A stretch of 64,000 bases of DNA, taken from Labilithrix sp. Lineage in GTDB: Bacteria > Myxococcota_A > Polyangia > Polyangiales > Polyangiaceae. The translations under genes were made by a program, and so were the position numbers. The notes under the pieces are model-generated. The model was not told where the DNA came from, did not search any database, and saw only the letters and a program-made list of their open reading frames with translations. The stretch covers positions 1-64,000 of the forward strand of contig JAHBWA010000010.1 of assembly GCA_019637195.1 (NCBI GenBank), given 5' to 3'. Within the stretch, counting starts at the first letter, position 1. Each line of letters opens with the position of its first letter. Shown in pieces: positions 1-10,171 of the stretch.

Positions 1-10
1 AAGTTCTCGC

Positions 11-39
11 TTGCGAGGCCGGACTGCGGCGGCTAGGGT
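11..39 (+). promoter_or_regulatory. Candidate sigma-70-type promoter of tRNA-Pro
   Basis: TTGCGA (11-16) and TAGGGT (34-39) are separated by 17 bp and lie about 30 bp before the first base of the tRNA. The spacing is ideal and the hexamers are partial matches to the consensus. This is inference from sequence only. Confidence 0.35.
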
Positions 40-68
40 GCGCGGCGCTGTGCAAGAGCGCAGTGGCC

Positions 69-145
<77 letters not shown>

Positions 146-148
<3 letters not shown>

Positions 149-176
149 TCCGGAGACCCCGGAACCTTTCGGTTTT
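146..176 (+). terminator. Rho-independent terminator after tRNA-Pro
   Basis: GGTTCCGG (146-153) pairs with CCGGAACC (159-166) and is followed by TTTCGGTTTTT. A similar hairpin with the same trailing TTTCGGTTTT follows the right repeat (3820-3861), so the element evidently brought its own version of the tRNA 3' flank. Confidence 0.75.
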
Positions 177-834
177 TGTGGCCTCGATGCGGCGTCGATG
201 CGGGAGGCGCCGGCGGGGTTGCAGCCGCTTCCGCAGCCGTCTCCGCGGGCTGCACGTTGAGCCTTCTCATCGGCGACGACGGGCGCGAACTCCGGGATCG
301 CCTCGTCCAGCGGGCCCCAATCTCCAAGGTTGAGCTCGCGGGAGGTCCCCAGCTCGCGGCGGTAGCGCTCGATCGCGGATGACTTGTGCTCCGAGCGCCG
401 GCGGCCCCAGTCCTCGGAGCGGCCGTTGACGAGCGCCACGGTCACGAAGCTCGCGCGAGCGTCGTGAAGTCTGAGCGTCCGCCGTCCGTGGCCAGCCGTC
501 CAGAGCTCGGGACGGTTGCATTCCTCGGCGACGAGCGCCGCGCGGAGCGATGCGCGATAGGCGTCCGTGGCCTCGCGCGGCTCGATCGGCTCGCCCGCGC
601 GCGTGACGAACGCGGGATCGTCGGCGCCGGTCTTCGGGCTCATCGTCTTCCAGATCTTGAGAGCGCAGACGAGGTCCGGCTCGAGTGGCGTCAGGCTCGT
701 GTCGCCCGTCTTGTTGCGGTCGGGCAGGATGGCACCGCGCCGGAGATCGATGGGCCCCAGGTGAGCGGCGGCACCTCGCCGAACGTCTTCGTCCTCGAGC
801 GCGTCCTCGACGGTGTCGAGCTCACCGCCGAGCA

Positions 835-902
835 CCTCCGCTCGTCGCGCCCCGTTCCGGTGCAGGAACCTCCGCTCATCGCGCCCCGTTCCGGTGCAGG
901 AA
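835..902 (+). repeat. 34-bp tandem duplication inside the integrase
   Basis: Two adjacent 34-bp units (835-868 and 869-902) differ at one base (CTCG versus CTCA). Because 34 is not a multiple of 3, the duplication frameshifts the integrase. The one-base difference means the copies have had some time to diverge, or that the change helped inactivate the gene. Confidence 0.95.
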
Positions 903-1113
903 GCCGAAGAGGAGACGCAGCCCGAGGTCGACGCGCTCGTCGCGCATCAGGCAGGATCGCGTCCTCGTCGGGGTAGCAGAACTGAAGCCCCACGTCGGTC
1001 TTGATCGTCGTCTGACCGAACGAGGTGCCACTCGCGGACCAGCTCCTGAAGAGCGCGGTTTTCGGCCCGAAACGTTGGCGTCGTTGCGGTCATATCGTCG
1101 TCGTGAGAGTTGA

Positions 1114-1419
1114 TCAGGCAGGAAGTGGGATCGGCTGGATGGCCAGTAAGGCCGGTCCGCTCTCACGCTCTGCCGTCCGGAGCTCGAACGCCTGCTGGAG
1201 ATTCATCCAGAACTCGGCCGTAGTCCCGAAAGCACGCGCGAGCCGCAGTGCCGTGTCCGCGGTGACGTTTCGGCGCTCGGCCACGATCTCCGTGATGCGG
1301 TTCGTCGGGACATCGATCGCCGCGGCAAGCTTGTTCGCGCTCAGGTCGAGCGGCACGAGGAACTCCTCGCGCAGGACCTCGCCCGGGTGGATCGGGCGCA
1401 TGCCGTTCTTGGGCTTCAT
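1114..1419 (-). CDS. higA: HigA-type antitoxin (Xre family)
   Basis: This 101-aa protein opens with the family signature MRPIHPGEVLREEFL near residues 7-21. A compact helix-turn-helix follows (SANKLAAAIDVPTNRITEIV) and then ALRLARAFGTTAEFWMNLQ, typical of the VapI/HigA antitoxin family. HigA binds its own operator and neutralises HigB. The ATG at 1419 is preceded by AGGAGCAG. It lies about 50 bp downstream of higB in the same operon, the usual toxin-first order. The frame is intact, unlike the phage genes around it. Confidence 0.93.
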   Translation of the reverse strand: MKPKNGMRPIHPGEVLREEFLVPLDLSANKLAAAIDVPTNRITEIVAERRNVTADTALRLARAFGTTAEFWMNLQQAFELRTAERESGPALLAIQPIPLPA

Positions 1420-1470
1420 CTTCTGCTCCTAATTCTGCACCTAATGCTGCTCTTGCTCTCGGCGTGCCGA

Positions 1471-1752
1471 CTAGTGGTAGTCGACACATTCAACGTTCGC
1501 TGGCCCCTCGGGGGTCCAGACGAAGCACAAGCGAAACTGGTCGTTCACGCGGATGGAGTGCTGCCCCGCGCGGTTGCCCTTCAGGGCCTCGAGGTGGTTC
1601 GCCGGCGGGATCCGAAGATCGCTGAGCGCCACTGCCGCGTTGAGCATCGCGAGCTTGCGCTCGAGAACCCGGCTCAGATTGGCGAACCGAGGCGCCCCCG
1701 TGCCCTCGAAGACCGCCTGCGTCTCGGAGCACTTGAACGACGCGATCGCCAT
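1471..1752 (-). CDS. higB: HigB toxin (RelE superfamily ribosome-dependent mRNase)
   Basis: This 93-aa protein carries family landmarks: an N-terminal FKCSETQAVFEG, a central RKLAMLNAA, then LKGNRAGQHSIRVNDQ, the strand RLCFVW, and a final ECVDYH. The terminal His and the basic and aromatic residues match the RelE/HigB active-site layout. HigB enzymes cleave mRNA on the ribosome. The ATG at 1752 gives the standard family length and lies only 6 bp from a good -10 box, so the transcript is probably leaderless or nearly so. Both genes of the pair are undamaged. Confidence 0.93.
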   Translation of the reverse strand: MAIASFKCSETQAVFEGTGAPRFANLSRVLERKLAMLNAAVALSDLRIPPANHLEALKGNRAGQHSIRVNDQFRLCFVWTPEGPANVECVDYH

Positions 1753-1758
1753 GACCCC

Positions 1759-1787
1759 AGTATTGGGATCTGTACGTGATACGTCAA
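1759..1787 (-). promoter_or_regulatory. higBA promoter
   Basis: On the minus strand, TTGACG (1782-1787) and AATACT (1759-1764) are separated by exactly 17 bp, a near-consensus sigma-70 promoter. Arms TGTACG and CGTACA flank the -35 box (about 1771-1795) as an inverted repeat and make a plausible HigA operator. The start codon is only 6 bp from the -10 box. Confidence 0.65.
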
Positions 1788-2099
1788 GCGTACAAGTAGC
1801 GATCGGCAGGTGTTCGCGGTCGTTCGGGGTGCTTCGCGGTACTCGCGGGCTTCCGCCGGCATTTTGCGGGGTTTGTGCGAAATGTTCGCGGCCACTCGCG
1901 GTCGCCAGACGGACACGATCGACGCGGCTGGAGGCGAAAAGCATTGTAGTCGCATACCGTTGCAGTTCGTGCGGCCCCGCGAAACCGCGATCGGCGCTCG
2001 CGGTAGGGTAAAGGGCCCGCGCGGCGACGCCGCAGCGGTCCTCTCCTCCCCCTCGCGGACGACGTCCGCGCCCACTCTCATCGCTGGACGGCGTGAGCC
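1788..2099. other. Non-coding stretch with phased 10-bp repeats
   Basis: No credible gene is visible. Three consecutive 10-bp blocks (1811-1840) share the form NN-TTCG(C/G)GGT, and related TCGCGG or TTGCGG motifs continue to about 1905 at roughly 10-bp spacing. Repeats phased with the helix suggest a protein-binding array, possibly an excisionase, regulator or replication site of the element. Nothing further can be assigned. Confidence 0.4.
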
Positions 2100-2753
2100 A
2101 TGCCCCTCGCCGCCCGCATCAGAAAGCGTCCACGGCGCAAGCCGCGGCTCCCCCGCGGCCCCGCGCGCCGGGTCCGCTCCCCGCAGCCTCCCCGCGCCGT
2201 CGAGCACTACCTCGTCGCCGCCCTCGTCCGCACGATGCGCCACGTCACCAAGGCGATGGCGCGAGCGCTCGACGGCAAGCTCGAGGCGATCGCGAAGCCC
2301 GACGCCGACGAGGAGCGCGAGGACGCTGCACGGCTCGACGCTCCCCCTCCCCCGCCCGCCGACGGCGATGTCGACGCAGCGATCCGCGAGGTCACCAGGG
2401 CAGCGTACGAGGCGATCGAGGAGTCCGACCCACAGGTCAAAGGGGCAGCGCGGACCGCGGCGAAGCGGACGGCCAAGCACTCCGAGCACGAGTTCTGGCG
2501 TCTGAAGATCACGCTGAAGCGCGAGCCGGAGATCGATAAGCTCATCACGGCGTCGACGAAGGAACGTCGTCGGCCACTTCAAAGGCACGGTCGAGAGCCA
2601 GCGCTCGAGAAGCTCGAAGCCCTCCTCGACGAGGGTTGCGGCATGCGACGGAGTGCCCTCGCTTCCCGGCGAGCCCCGGCGCTGCCGCTGCACGCAGTTC
2701 CAAGAGTTGCCCGAGCTCGACGACGAAGACGAGGCGGCGTGACCCAGCACATC
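2100..2753 (+). pseudogene. Decayed phage head morphogenesis protein (Mu gpF/SPP1 gp7-like)
   Basis: The frame opened at 2100 reads through a plausible alpha-helical region to about 2560. Further family-like fragments then occur in different frames: ALEKLEALLDEG in the original frame, and PGEPRRCRCTQFQELPELDD in another, ending at a TGA near 2741. A G-E-x-x-x-C-R-C ending is typical of phage minor head proteins that assist capsid assembly. At least two frameshifts separate the pieces, and the central part looks shortened. The identification rests on the C-terminal motif and the neighbouring phage genes. Confidence 0.55.
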
Positions 2754-3125
2754 CTGATCATCGGCCCGCCACGCGTGGGGAAGACCCACCTCGCGCGCGA
2801 GCTCAGCGCCGAGCGCGGCCTCCTCGTCCGACACAGCGACGACCTCATCGCCTCACACGCGTGGTCGGACGCCTCGGCGGCGATCGCCGAGTGGCTCGAC
2901 GAGGAGACGCCCGCGATCATCGAGGAAAACCGCCGTCGTGCGCGGCATCCGGAAGTGGCTCGCGGCGCATCCCGAGGGCAAGCCCGCGGACGAGATCCAC
3001 CTGAGCAGACGCCGCGCGAGCAGCAAACCCCGAAGCAGGTCGCGATGGGCAAGGGCGTGATGACGGTCTGGAACCAGATCGCCGGCGACCTCGCCGCGCG
3101 CGGCGTGAAGGTCACGACCTTCTGA
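2739..3125 (+). pseudogene. Frameshifted P-loop kinase-like phage protein
   Basis: A GTG at 2739 overlaps the preceding stop as GTGA. The N-terminus has a clear Walker A motif in HILIIGPPRVGKTHLARELS. The frame changes near 2930 (the piece VRGIRKWLAAHPEGKPADEI is in another frame) and returns for KQVAMGKGVMTVWNQIAGD and the stop at 3125. Adenylate-kinase-like P-loop proteins of this type occur in prophage head regions. The two compensating shifts leave a scrambled middle, so function is probably lost. Confidence 0.55.
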
Positions 3126-3141
3126 GAGGCAGGCAGCATCG

Positions 3142-3535
3142 ATGTCGCCCCCCACTCCGGCGGCGCTCACGTCGGCCGTCCTCTCAATCGCGAGCGACGC
3201 GAGCTACGACGTTCAGGGCGACGATCGTGATGGGACAGCAACGCAGGAAGCGCCTCGTCTCGGCGTTCTGAAGCAGGGCCAGCGGCCCGACCGACAGTTC
3301 CCCGGGCCAGCATCGCAACTGGGTCGATCGCGGGTTCGCGGAGGCGCTCATCCGCGCCGTCTCGGTCGGCTTCACGACGGGCGACTCGCGGCAGCTGCCC
3401 GACGGTACGTGGGAGCGGCGGAACAACGAGCTCCACGAGCTCTCCTTCGTCAGCGGCGAGCGAACTCGCCAAGGCGCGCGCGGCGAAGACCGAGCACGCA
3501 GAGCGCACCGACGCGGAGGACATGGTCCTTCGCCT
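3142..3535 (+). pseudogene. Prohead protease-like remnant
   Basis: The segment from 3317 reads FAEALIRAVSVGFTTGD, then TWERRNNELHELSFVS, which resembles the S78-type prohead protease core (a VSVGF turn and an E-L-x-E-x-S strand). It continues in another frame as ELAKARAAKTEHAERTDAED. Frames 3142, 3317 and 3437 are all needed to read it, so several indels are present. The protease would have matured the capsid; this copy is dead. Confidence 0.5.
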
Positions 3536-3773
3536 CGACACCTCCCGCATCGGCAAGCTCGAACGAACGCCCTCCGGAGGCCTCCGCATCCCCCGCGCGC
3601 CTCACCTACCGCAACCGGGACGGCTCCACCCGCCGCGAGCTCCGGCCCCCCGAGGAGGTCTTCAAGGTCGACTCGCTGGCGACGCTGCGCGACGCCGTGG
3701 TCATCGACATCAAGGACCACACCGGGCTCGAGCGTAAAGTCGCGGACGTGCGTGAGGAGGCGTCGTCTATCCC
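3522..3773 (+). pseudogene. Truncated DUF2213-type phage protein
   Basis: An ATG at 3522 starts MVLRLDTSRIGKLERTPSGG. After a frameshift near 3595 the text continues RLTYRNRDGSTRRELRPPEE and VFKVDSLATLRDAVV. The run 'parchment of R-x-x-G-x-x-x-R-R-E-L-R-P-P-E-E-V-F' is characteristic of DUF2213 proteins that lie in phage head modules. The gene is cut off by the right attachment repeat at 3774, so the 3' end was lost or never belonged to the element. Confidence 0.55.
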
Positions 3774-3822
3774 GACTGGGGGTCTAGGGGGCGGAGGTTC
3801 GAATCCTCTCGCCCCGACTGGT
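3774..3822 (+). repeat. Right attachment repeat (attR)
   Basis: This 49-bp copy of the tRNA-Pro 3' half (compare 100-148) has one mismatch. It lacks the 5' half of the tRNA, so it is not a functional tRNA gene. It marks the right boundary of the decayed element and gives an element length of about 3.67 kb. Confidence 0.9.
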
Positions 3823-3861
3823 CCCGAGAGGATGCGCTCCTCCGGGACCTTTCGGTTTTGT
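3820..3861 (+). terminator. Terminator hairpin following attR
   Basis: GGTCCCG (3820-3826) pairs with CGGGACC (3843-3849), and TTTCGGTTTT follows. This is presumably the original chromosomal terminator of tRNA-Pro, displaced by the integration. Confidence 0.6.
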
Positions 3862-3885
3862 GCGGTGTCCGCCGCATGGTCGAGC

Positions 3886-6291
<2,406 letters not shown>

Positions 6292-6390
6292 CGTGATCTC
6301 CTGCCCTGCAGACGCAGGACCACCGCCACTCTTACACCGAGGTCGACCTTCGTGCCTCTCCGCGTCGGCCCGGCGTCGTCGGAGCGGCCG

Positions 6391-7077
6391 TCAGGCGATC
6401 GCGCCCGCCTGCGCCCCGAGGCGATCGCACAGGGTCTCGGCCTCCGGCCGGACTCCGAGCCATCCGTAGAGCATGCGGACCACGCGCGACACGGCGGGCA
6501 CCGTCGCGTGGACCTTCACGGTCGCGCCCGCGATCGCCGCGGCTCGCCGCATGGCCTCGGCCATCTCCATGCGCTCCGACGGCACTCCGACCGACGCGCC
6601 GCGCAGCTCGTTCCACAGGAGCGCTGCCCGGATCGACCGCGCGAGCGCCGGCCGAGACGTCAGCTCGATGTGTCGACCGCGCGCGAGCCACACGGAGCGC
6701 GCCGTGTGGAGATTCGTCGCGTCGGCGAGCTCGTCGACGAGCGGCGCCGAGCGGACGAGCGTGCAGCCGTCCGTCTCTCTGAGCGCGCGTTCGTCCTCCA
6801 CGGGGTGCGCCGCCGCCGGAAGGACCACGACGACACGCTCGATCCCCGGCGCCTGCGCGGCGCGGATGACCTCCCCCACCCGCGCGATGCCCGCCGCTCC
6901 GCGGGCCCCGACCTCGAGGAGGCGCGGCTCGGGTACGTAAACGATCGCGCGGCACCCGGCGGCCTCTGCCGAAAGATCCGCGCCTCTGTCGGCGCGGCGC
7001 GCGCTCTCGTCGAGGCGCTCCAGGGCGTCGCTCACCGCCGCCGCGACGTGACCAGGCGAACATGAAACGAGGATCAA
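6391..7077 (-). CDS. Rossmann-fold (atypical SDR-like) protein of unknown function
   Basis: This 228-aa protein shows an alternating beta-alpha pattern, with strands such as AIVYVPEP and RVVVVLP and a central TLVRSAPLVDELAD. The pattern resembles atypical NAD(P)-binding SDR/NmrA-like proteins. The N-terminal glycine motif is weak (CSPGHV in place of G-x-x-G-x-x-G), so cofactor binding is doubtful. Translation probably starts at TTG 7077, which follows a strong GAGAGGTGAGAG. It sits between copA and the Csp gene on the same strand, but no copper link is visible in the protein. Confidence 0.55.
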   Translation of the reverse strand: MILVSCSPGHVAAAVSDALERLDESARRADRGADLSAEAAGCRAIVYVPEPRLLEVGARGAAGIARVGEVIRAAQAPGIERVVVVLPAAAHPVEDERALRETDGCTLVRSAPLVDELADATNLHTARSVWLARGRHIELTSRPALARSIRAALLWNELRGASVGVPSERMEMAEAMRRAAAIAGATVKVHATVPAVSRVVRMLYGWLGVRPEAETLCDRLGAQAGAIA

Positions 7078-7285
7078 CTCTCACCTCTCTCGGCTCCCTC
7101 GGAGCTCGTTGGATCCTGCGCGCGGCGCGCACGCGTCCGGCCGCTGGCCGCATCGGAGGTCCCGCCCGCGCTCCCGCGCGTCGGGCGGAGGCGGCGGCGC
7201 GCCGACCTTCACCCGGCGGCGCCGGACCACGACGACGCGGAGCGCGACGTACGACCGAGCGGCGGCCGCGCCGGGCCGACGCTCG

Positions 7286-7654
7286 TCACGCGTGCGTCGC
7301 GACTCCACGTGACTGCGGAGCGCCGCTCTCCATCATGCGCCGGCACTCGTCGGCGCAATCGCGGCAGGCCTCGGCGCACGCGCGACAGTGCTCCATCTCG
7401 TGCTCGTCGCACTCGGCGGCGCAGGCATCGCAGGCCTCCGCGCACGCGGCCGCGATCGCCGGGCTGAAGCTGCTCCCTCTCGCGAGAAATGCAGCGACCA
7501 GACGGCAGAGGTCGGCGCAGTCACGGTCGAGGCGTACGCACTCGACCAGGTCTTCGACGTCGTCTTCGTCGAGACAAGCGTCCGCGCAGTACTCGCACGC
7601 CTCCGCGCACTCGTTGCACGCTTCGATGCAGCTCGCGATGCGTTCCTGGTCCAT
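7286..7654 (-). CDS. Four-helix-bundle copper-binding protein (Csp/DUF326 family)
   Basis: This 122-aa protein is Cys-rich with the family's helical Cys spacing: CIEACNECAEACEYCADAC near residues 9-27, then C/H pairs in CAEACDACAAECDEHEMEHC and CRACAEACRDCADECRRMM. Csp proteins line the inside of a four-helix bundle with Cys thiols and store many Cu(I) ions. ATG 7654 follows GGAGG. No signal peptide is visible, so it should be cytosolic (Csp3-like). The nearby CopA pump makes this a copper storage and export locus. Confidence 0.92.
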   Translation of the reverse strand: MDQERIASCIEACNECAEACEYCADACLDEDDVEDLVECVRLDRDCADLCRLVAAFLARGSSFSPAIAAACAEACDACAAECDEHEMEHCRACAEACRDCADECRRMMESGAPQSRGVATHA

Positions 7655-7824
7655 GGGCGGTCCTCCGTCACGCAGTCGGCGATGCACTGCATATACCGAC
7701 GCCGGAGCTCGAGCACTCGATGGCGCACGGGCACGCTTGGAGCGCGCGCCACCGCGCGGCCACGAGGCGCCCGCTCCGGCGACGCGACCTCGACCGAGCG
7801 CTGCCCCCGCGCGACGCCGCGCGG

Positions 7825-8997
7825 CTATTGAGCGCGGAGCGACGCGAGGAAGCGCGCGAGCGCCTGCGCCTTCTGGACGAGCGTGGCCACCTCGATCTGC
7901 TCGTCGTGCGTGTGGAAGCCGATCCCGCGCGGGCCGAGCCCGTCGATCGACGCGATCCCCATCGAGCCCGCCGTGCTCGCGTCCGAGCCCCCGCCGATGA
8001 GGCTGGCCTCGCCCGCGCCGAGGCCCGACGCGCGCGCGCACGCGCCGTAAGCCTCCATGAGCTTCACGCTCGCGTCGGTCCGCTCGAGCGGGAGGCGCGC
8101 GATCCCGCCGCTCAGCTCGATGCGCGCGCCCGGCACCGCCGCGGCGCACTCCGCGGCCGCCGCCTCGATCGCCGCGATGAGGGCCTCGCCGTCGGCGCGC
8201 GTCTCGAAGCGGATGTCGACCAGCGCCTCGGCGCGATCCGGCACGGTGTTCTTGCTCGTGCCGCCGGTGACCTTGCCGACGTTGACGGTCACGCCGCGCT
8301 CGTAGCTCGTCAGCGACTGCACCCGGTCGACGAGCTTCGACAGCGCCCAGAGCGCGTTGACGCCGTCCTTGTGCGCCGCGCCGGCGTGCGCCGCCTTGCC
8401 GTGCGCCACGACCGTCAGCGCGCCCGTCCCCTTGCGGCGCGTGATGACGAGATCGCCTTTGCGGCCCGCCTCGAAGACGAGCGCGCCCTGCGCGCCCTGG
8501 ATCGCCGCGCGGATGATCGACTGCCCCTCCGGCGAGCCGACCTCCTCGTCGGCGACGATGACGACGCGCACGCCCGGCAGCGACGTCAACGCGCCGGCGG
8601 CGGCGAGCGCCTTGAGCGCCCAGGCGACGACCACGAGGCCACCCTTCATGTCGAGCACGCCGGGGCCCCGCGCCAGATCCCCGTCGCGCTTGAAGCCCTC
8701 GAAGGTGCCCGGCGGAAAGACGGTGTCGAGGTGGCCGACCAGCGCGATCGGCGGCTCGCCGCGGCTCGTCCAGAGCGAGCTCACCACGAGGTGATCGGCG
8801 AATTTGCCGCTCGCCGACTTCATCCGCGAGGCCTCGAGGCCGTCGACTGTGAAGAGCTCTTCGAGCATCGCGCCGACGGAGTTGCCTCCCTCGACGTTCT
8901 CCGTGAACGAGTTGATCGACACGAGCTCGGCGAGCGCCGTCTCCATCGCCTTCTGCTGCTCGCTCAGCCACTTCGCCGCGTCGTCTGCTCCGATCAT
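7825..8997 (-). CDS. M20 family metallopeptidase (carboxypeptidase G2-like)
   Basis: This 390-aa protein is a zinc-dependent exo-peptidase or deacylase. Metal and catalytic motifs are in order: VGHLDTVFP (His ligand and catalytic Asp), GPGVLDMKGGLVV (bridging Asp), ADEEVGSPEG (catalytic Glu and ligand Glu), a central dimerisation domain, and a C-terminal GFHTHDE supplying the last His. No signal peptide is seen, so it is probably cytoplasmic. ATG 8997 was chosen over an upstream extension that lacks family similarity. The substrate cannot be told from sequence. Confidence 0.9.
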   Translation of the reverse strand: MIGADDAAKWLSEQQKAMETALAELVSINSFTENVEGGNSVGAMLEELFTVDGLEASRMKSASGKFADHLVVSSLWTSRGEPPIALVGHLDTVFPPGTFEGFKRDGDLARGPGVLDMKGGLVVVAWALKALAAAGALTSLPGVRVVIVADEEVGSPEGQSIIRAAIQGAQGALVFEAGRKGDLVITRRKGTGALTVVAHGKAAHAGAAHKDGVNALWALSKLVDRVQSLTSYERGVTVNVGKVTGGTSKNTVPDRAEALVDIRFETRADGEALIAAIEAAAAECAAAVPGARIELSGGIARLPLERTDASVKLMEAYGACARASGLGAGEASLIGGGSDASTAGSMGIASIDGLGPRGIGFHTHDEQIEVATLVQKAQALARFLASLRAQ

Positions 8998-9113
8998 CGC
9001 GCGGACTATACCCCCTCGGATCTCCGAAGAGAGCCCGAGCCTGCCCGCCGTCGAGCCTCGACGCGATGACGCAGCTCGAAGCGTCTGCTCGTGCCGCACC
9101 GCGCAACATTTCT

Positions 9114-9150
9114 TTGCATTCTGTTTTTACAGAACGTACAGTATCTACAG
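9114..9150 (+). promoter_or_regulatory. Promoter with three phased TACAG repeats
   Basis: TTGCAT (9114-9119) and TACAGT (9137-9142) are 17 bp apart. TACAG occurs at 9128, 9137 and 9146 with an exact 9-bp period, overlapping the -10 region. A CTGT...ACAG inverted repeat (9121-9132) is also present. The layout suggests a repressor covering the promoter of the hydroxylase gene. A MerR-like light or B12 regulator of the CarH type is one possibility; that is inference. Confidence 0.45.
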
Positions 9151-9217
9151 GTGTCGAGCTGAACGGCCCGCGAGGCGCGCGTCCCGCTCGAGCCCGAAGC
9201 ACGAAAGGAGAAGGACG

Positions 9218-10102
9218 ATGGCCACGCTTCCCGTGGTTCCCCCGCACGTCGACGACTCGCCCGACGGCACGCCCCGGCCCGGGCACGACGCGTACTCGGG
9301 TCCGAGCTTCGGCGCGCCGACGAGCGTCCGAGACGATCGACGTGGAGGCGAGAAGGAGCTCGTCCGCGAGGCATCGGCGCGCGGCTTGACCGAGGCGCGA
9401 CGCGACGCCGTCCGCCGTCGGGCGCTCGCCGAGATCCCTTGGTGGTACAGCCCGCACGCGCACCTCGCCGCGACGACCGGCATCGGCGTGATCGTCCTCG
9501 TCGCGAGCGTCGTCTTCCTCGCGCGACTCGACCCGGGCGTGCGCTGGACGGATCTGCTCGTCATCCCCGCCGTCGTGCTGCTGGCGAACTACTACGAGTG
9601 GCGCGTCCACAAGGACGTCCTGCACAAGCGCTTCTGGCCGTTCGAGGTCATCTACGACAAGCACACGCCGATGCACCACATGATCTACGTCGAGGAGGAC
9701 ATGGCGGTGCGCGACGTCCGGGAGCTCCGGCTCGTCCTCATCCCCGCCGCCGGCGTCCTCGGGATCGTGCTCGCCGCGGCGCCCCTCGCGATCGGCCTCG
9801 CGCATTTCTGGTCCGCTGCGGCCGGGTGGCTCTTCCTGCTGACGACGAGCCTCTTCATGGTGAGCTACGAGGTCCTCCACCTCTGCTACCACGCGCCCGC
9901 CGACAGCTTCATCGGGCGCCGCGGGCTCATCCGTATCCTCCGCGCCCACCACGCGCGGCACCACGACCCGCGCCTGATGCAGCGCTACAACTTCAACGTC
10001 ACGGTGCCGCTGTTCGACTGGCTCATGGGCACCATGGCGCCCGCGCGCGAGGCGGCGCGCGGCGGTGACCGCGGCGATCGTCCGCGAAACCGAGCCGCCT
10101 GA
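9218..10102 (+). CDS. Fatty acid hydroxylase/sterol desaturase-family membrane protein
   Basis: This 294-aa integral membrane protein has His boxes typical of diiron membrane hydroxylases: HKDVLH, HTPMHH and HHARHH. Hydrophobic segments lie near residues 85-125 and 175-215. The di-iron centre formed by these His boxes would hydroxylate a lipid such as a fatty acid, sterol or carotenoid; the substrate is unknown. The N-terminal 70 residues are polar and not conserved in appearance. ATG 9218 follows AAAGGAGAAGG. The repeat-containing promoter upstream suggests conditional expression. Confidence 0.82.
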   Translation: MATLPVVPPHVDDSPDGTPRPGHDAYSGPSFGAPTSVRDDRRGGEKELVREASARGLTEARRDAVRRRALAEIPWWYSPHAHLAATTGIGVIVLVASVVFLARLDPGVRWTDLLVIPAVVLLANYYEWRVHKDVLHKRFWPFEVIYDKHTPMHHMIYVEEDMAVRDVRELRLVLIPAAGVLGIVLAAAPLAIGLAHFWSAAAGWLFLLTTSLFMVSYEVLHLCYHAPADSFIGRRGLIRILRAHHARHHDPRLMQRYNFNVTVPLFDWLMGTMAPAREAARGGDRGDRPRNRAA

Positions 10103-10171
10103 AGCGTGCGCGCCCGAGCGGGCGAGGCAGAGGTCACCGACCGCGCCCACAAGTGCTAGCCTGCCGGCCCC

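Noticed and set aside
1811..1905. Plasmid-type iteron origin
   Set aside because: No replication initiator or AT-rich melting region accompanies the repeats.
3774..3822. Possible second tRNA-Pro gene
   Set aside because: The 5' half of the tRNA (acceptor 5' strand and D-arm) is missing; it is an attachment-site copy.
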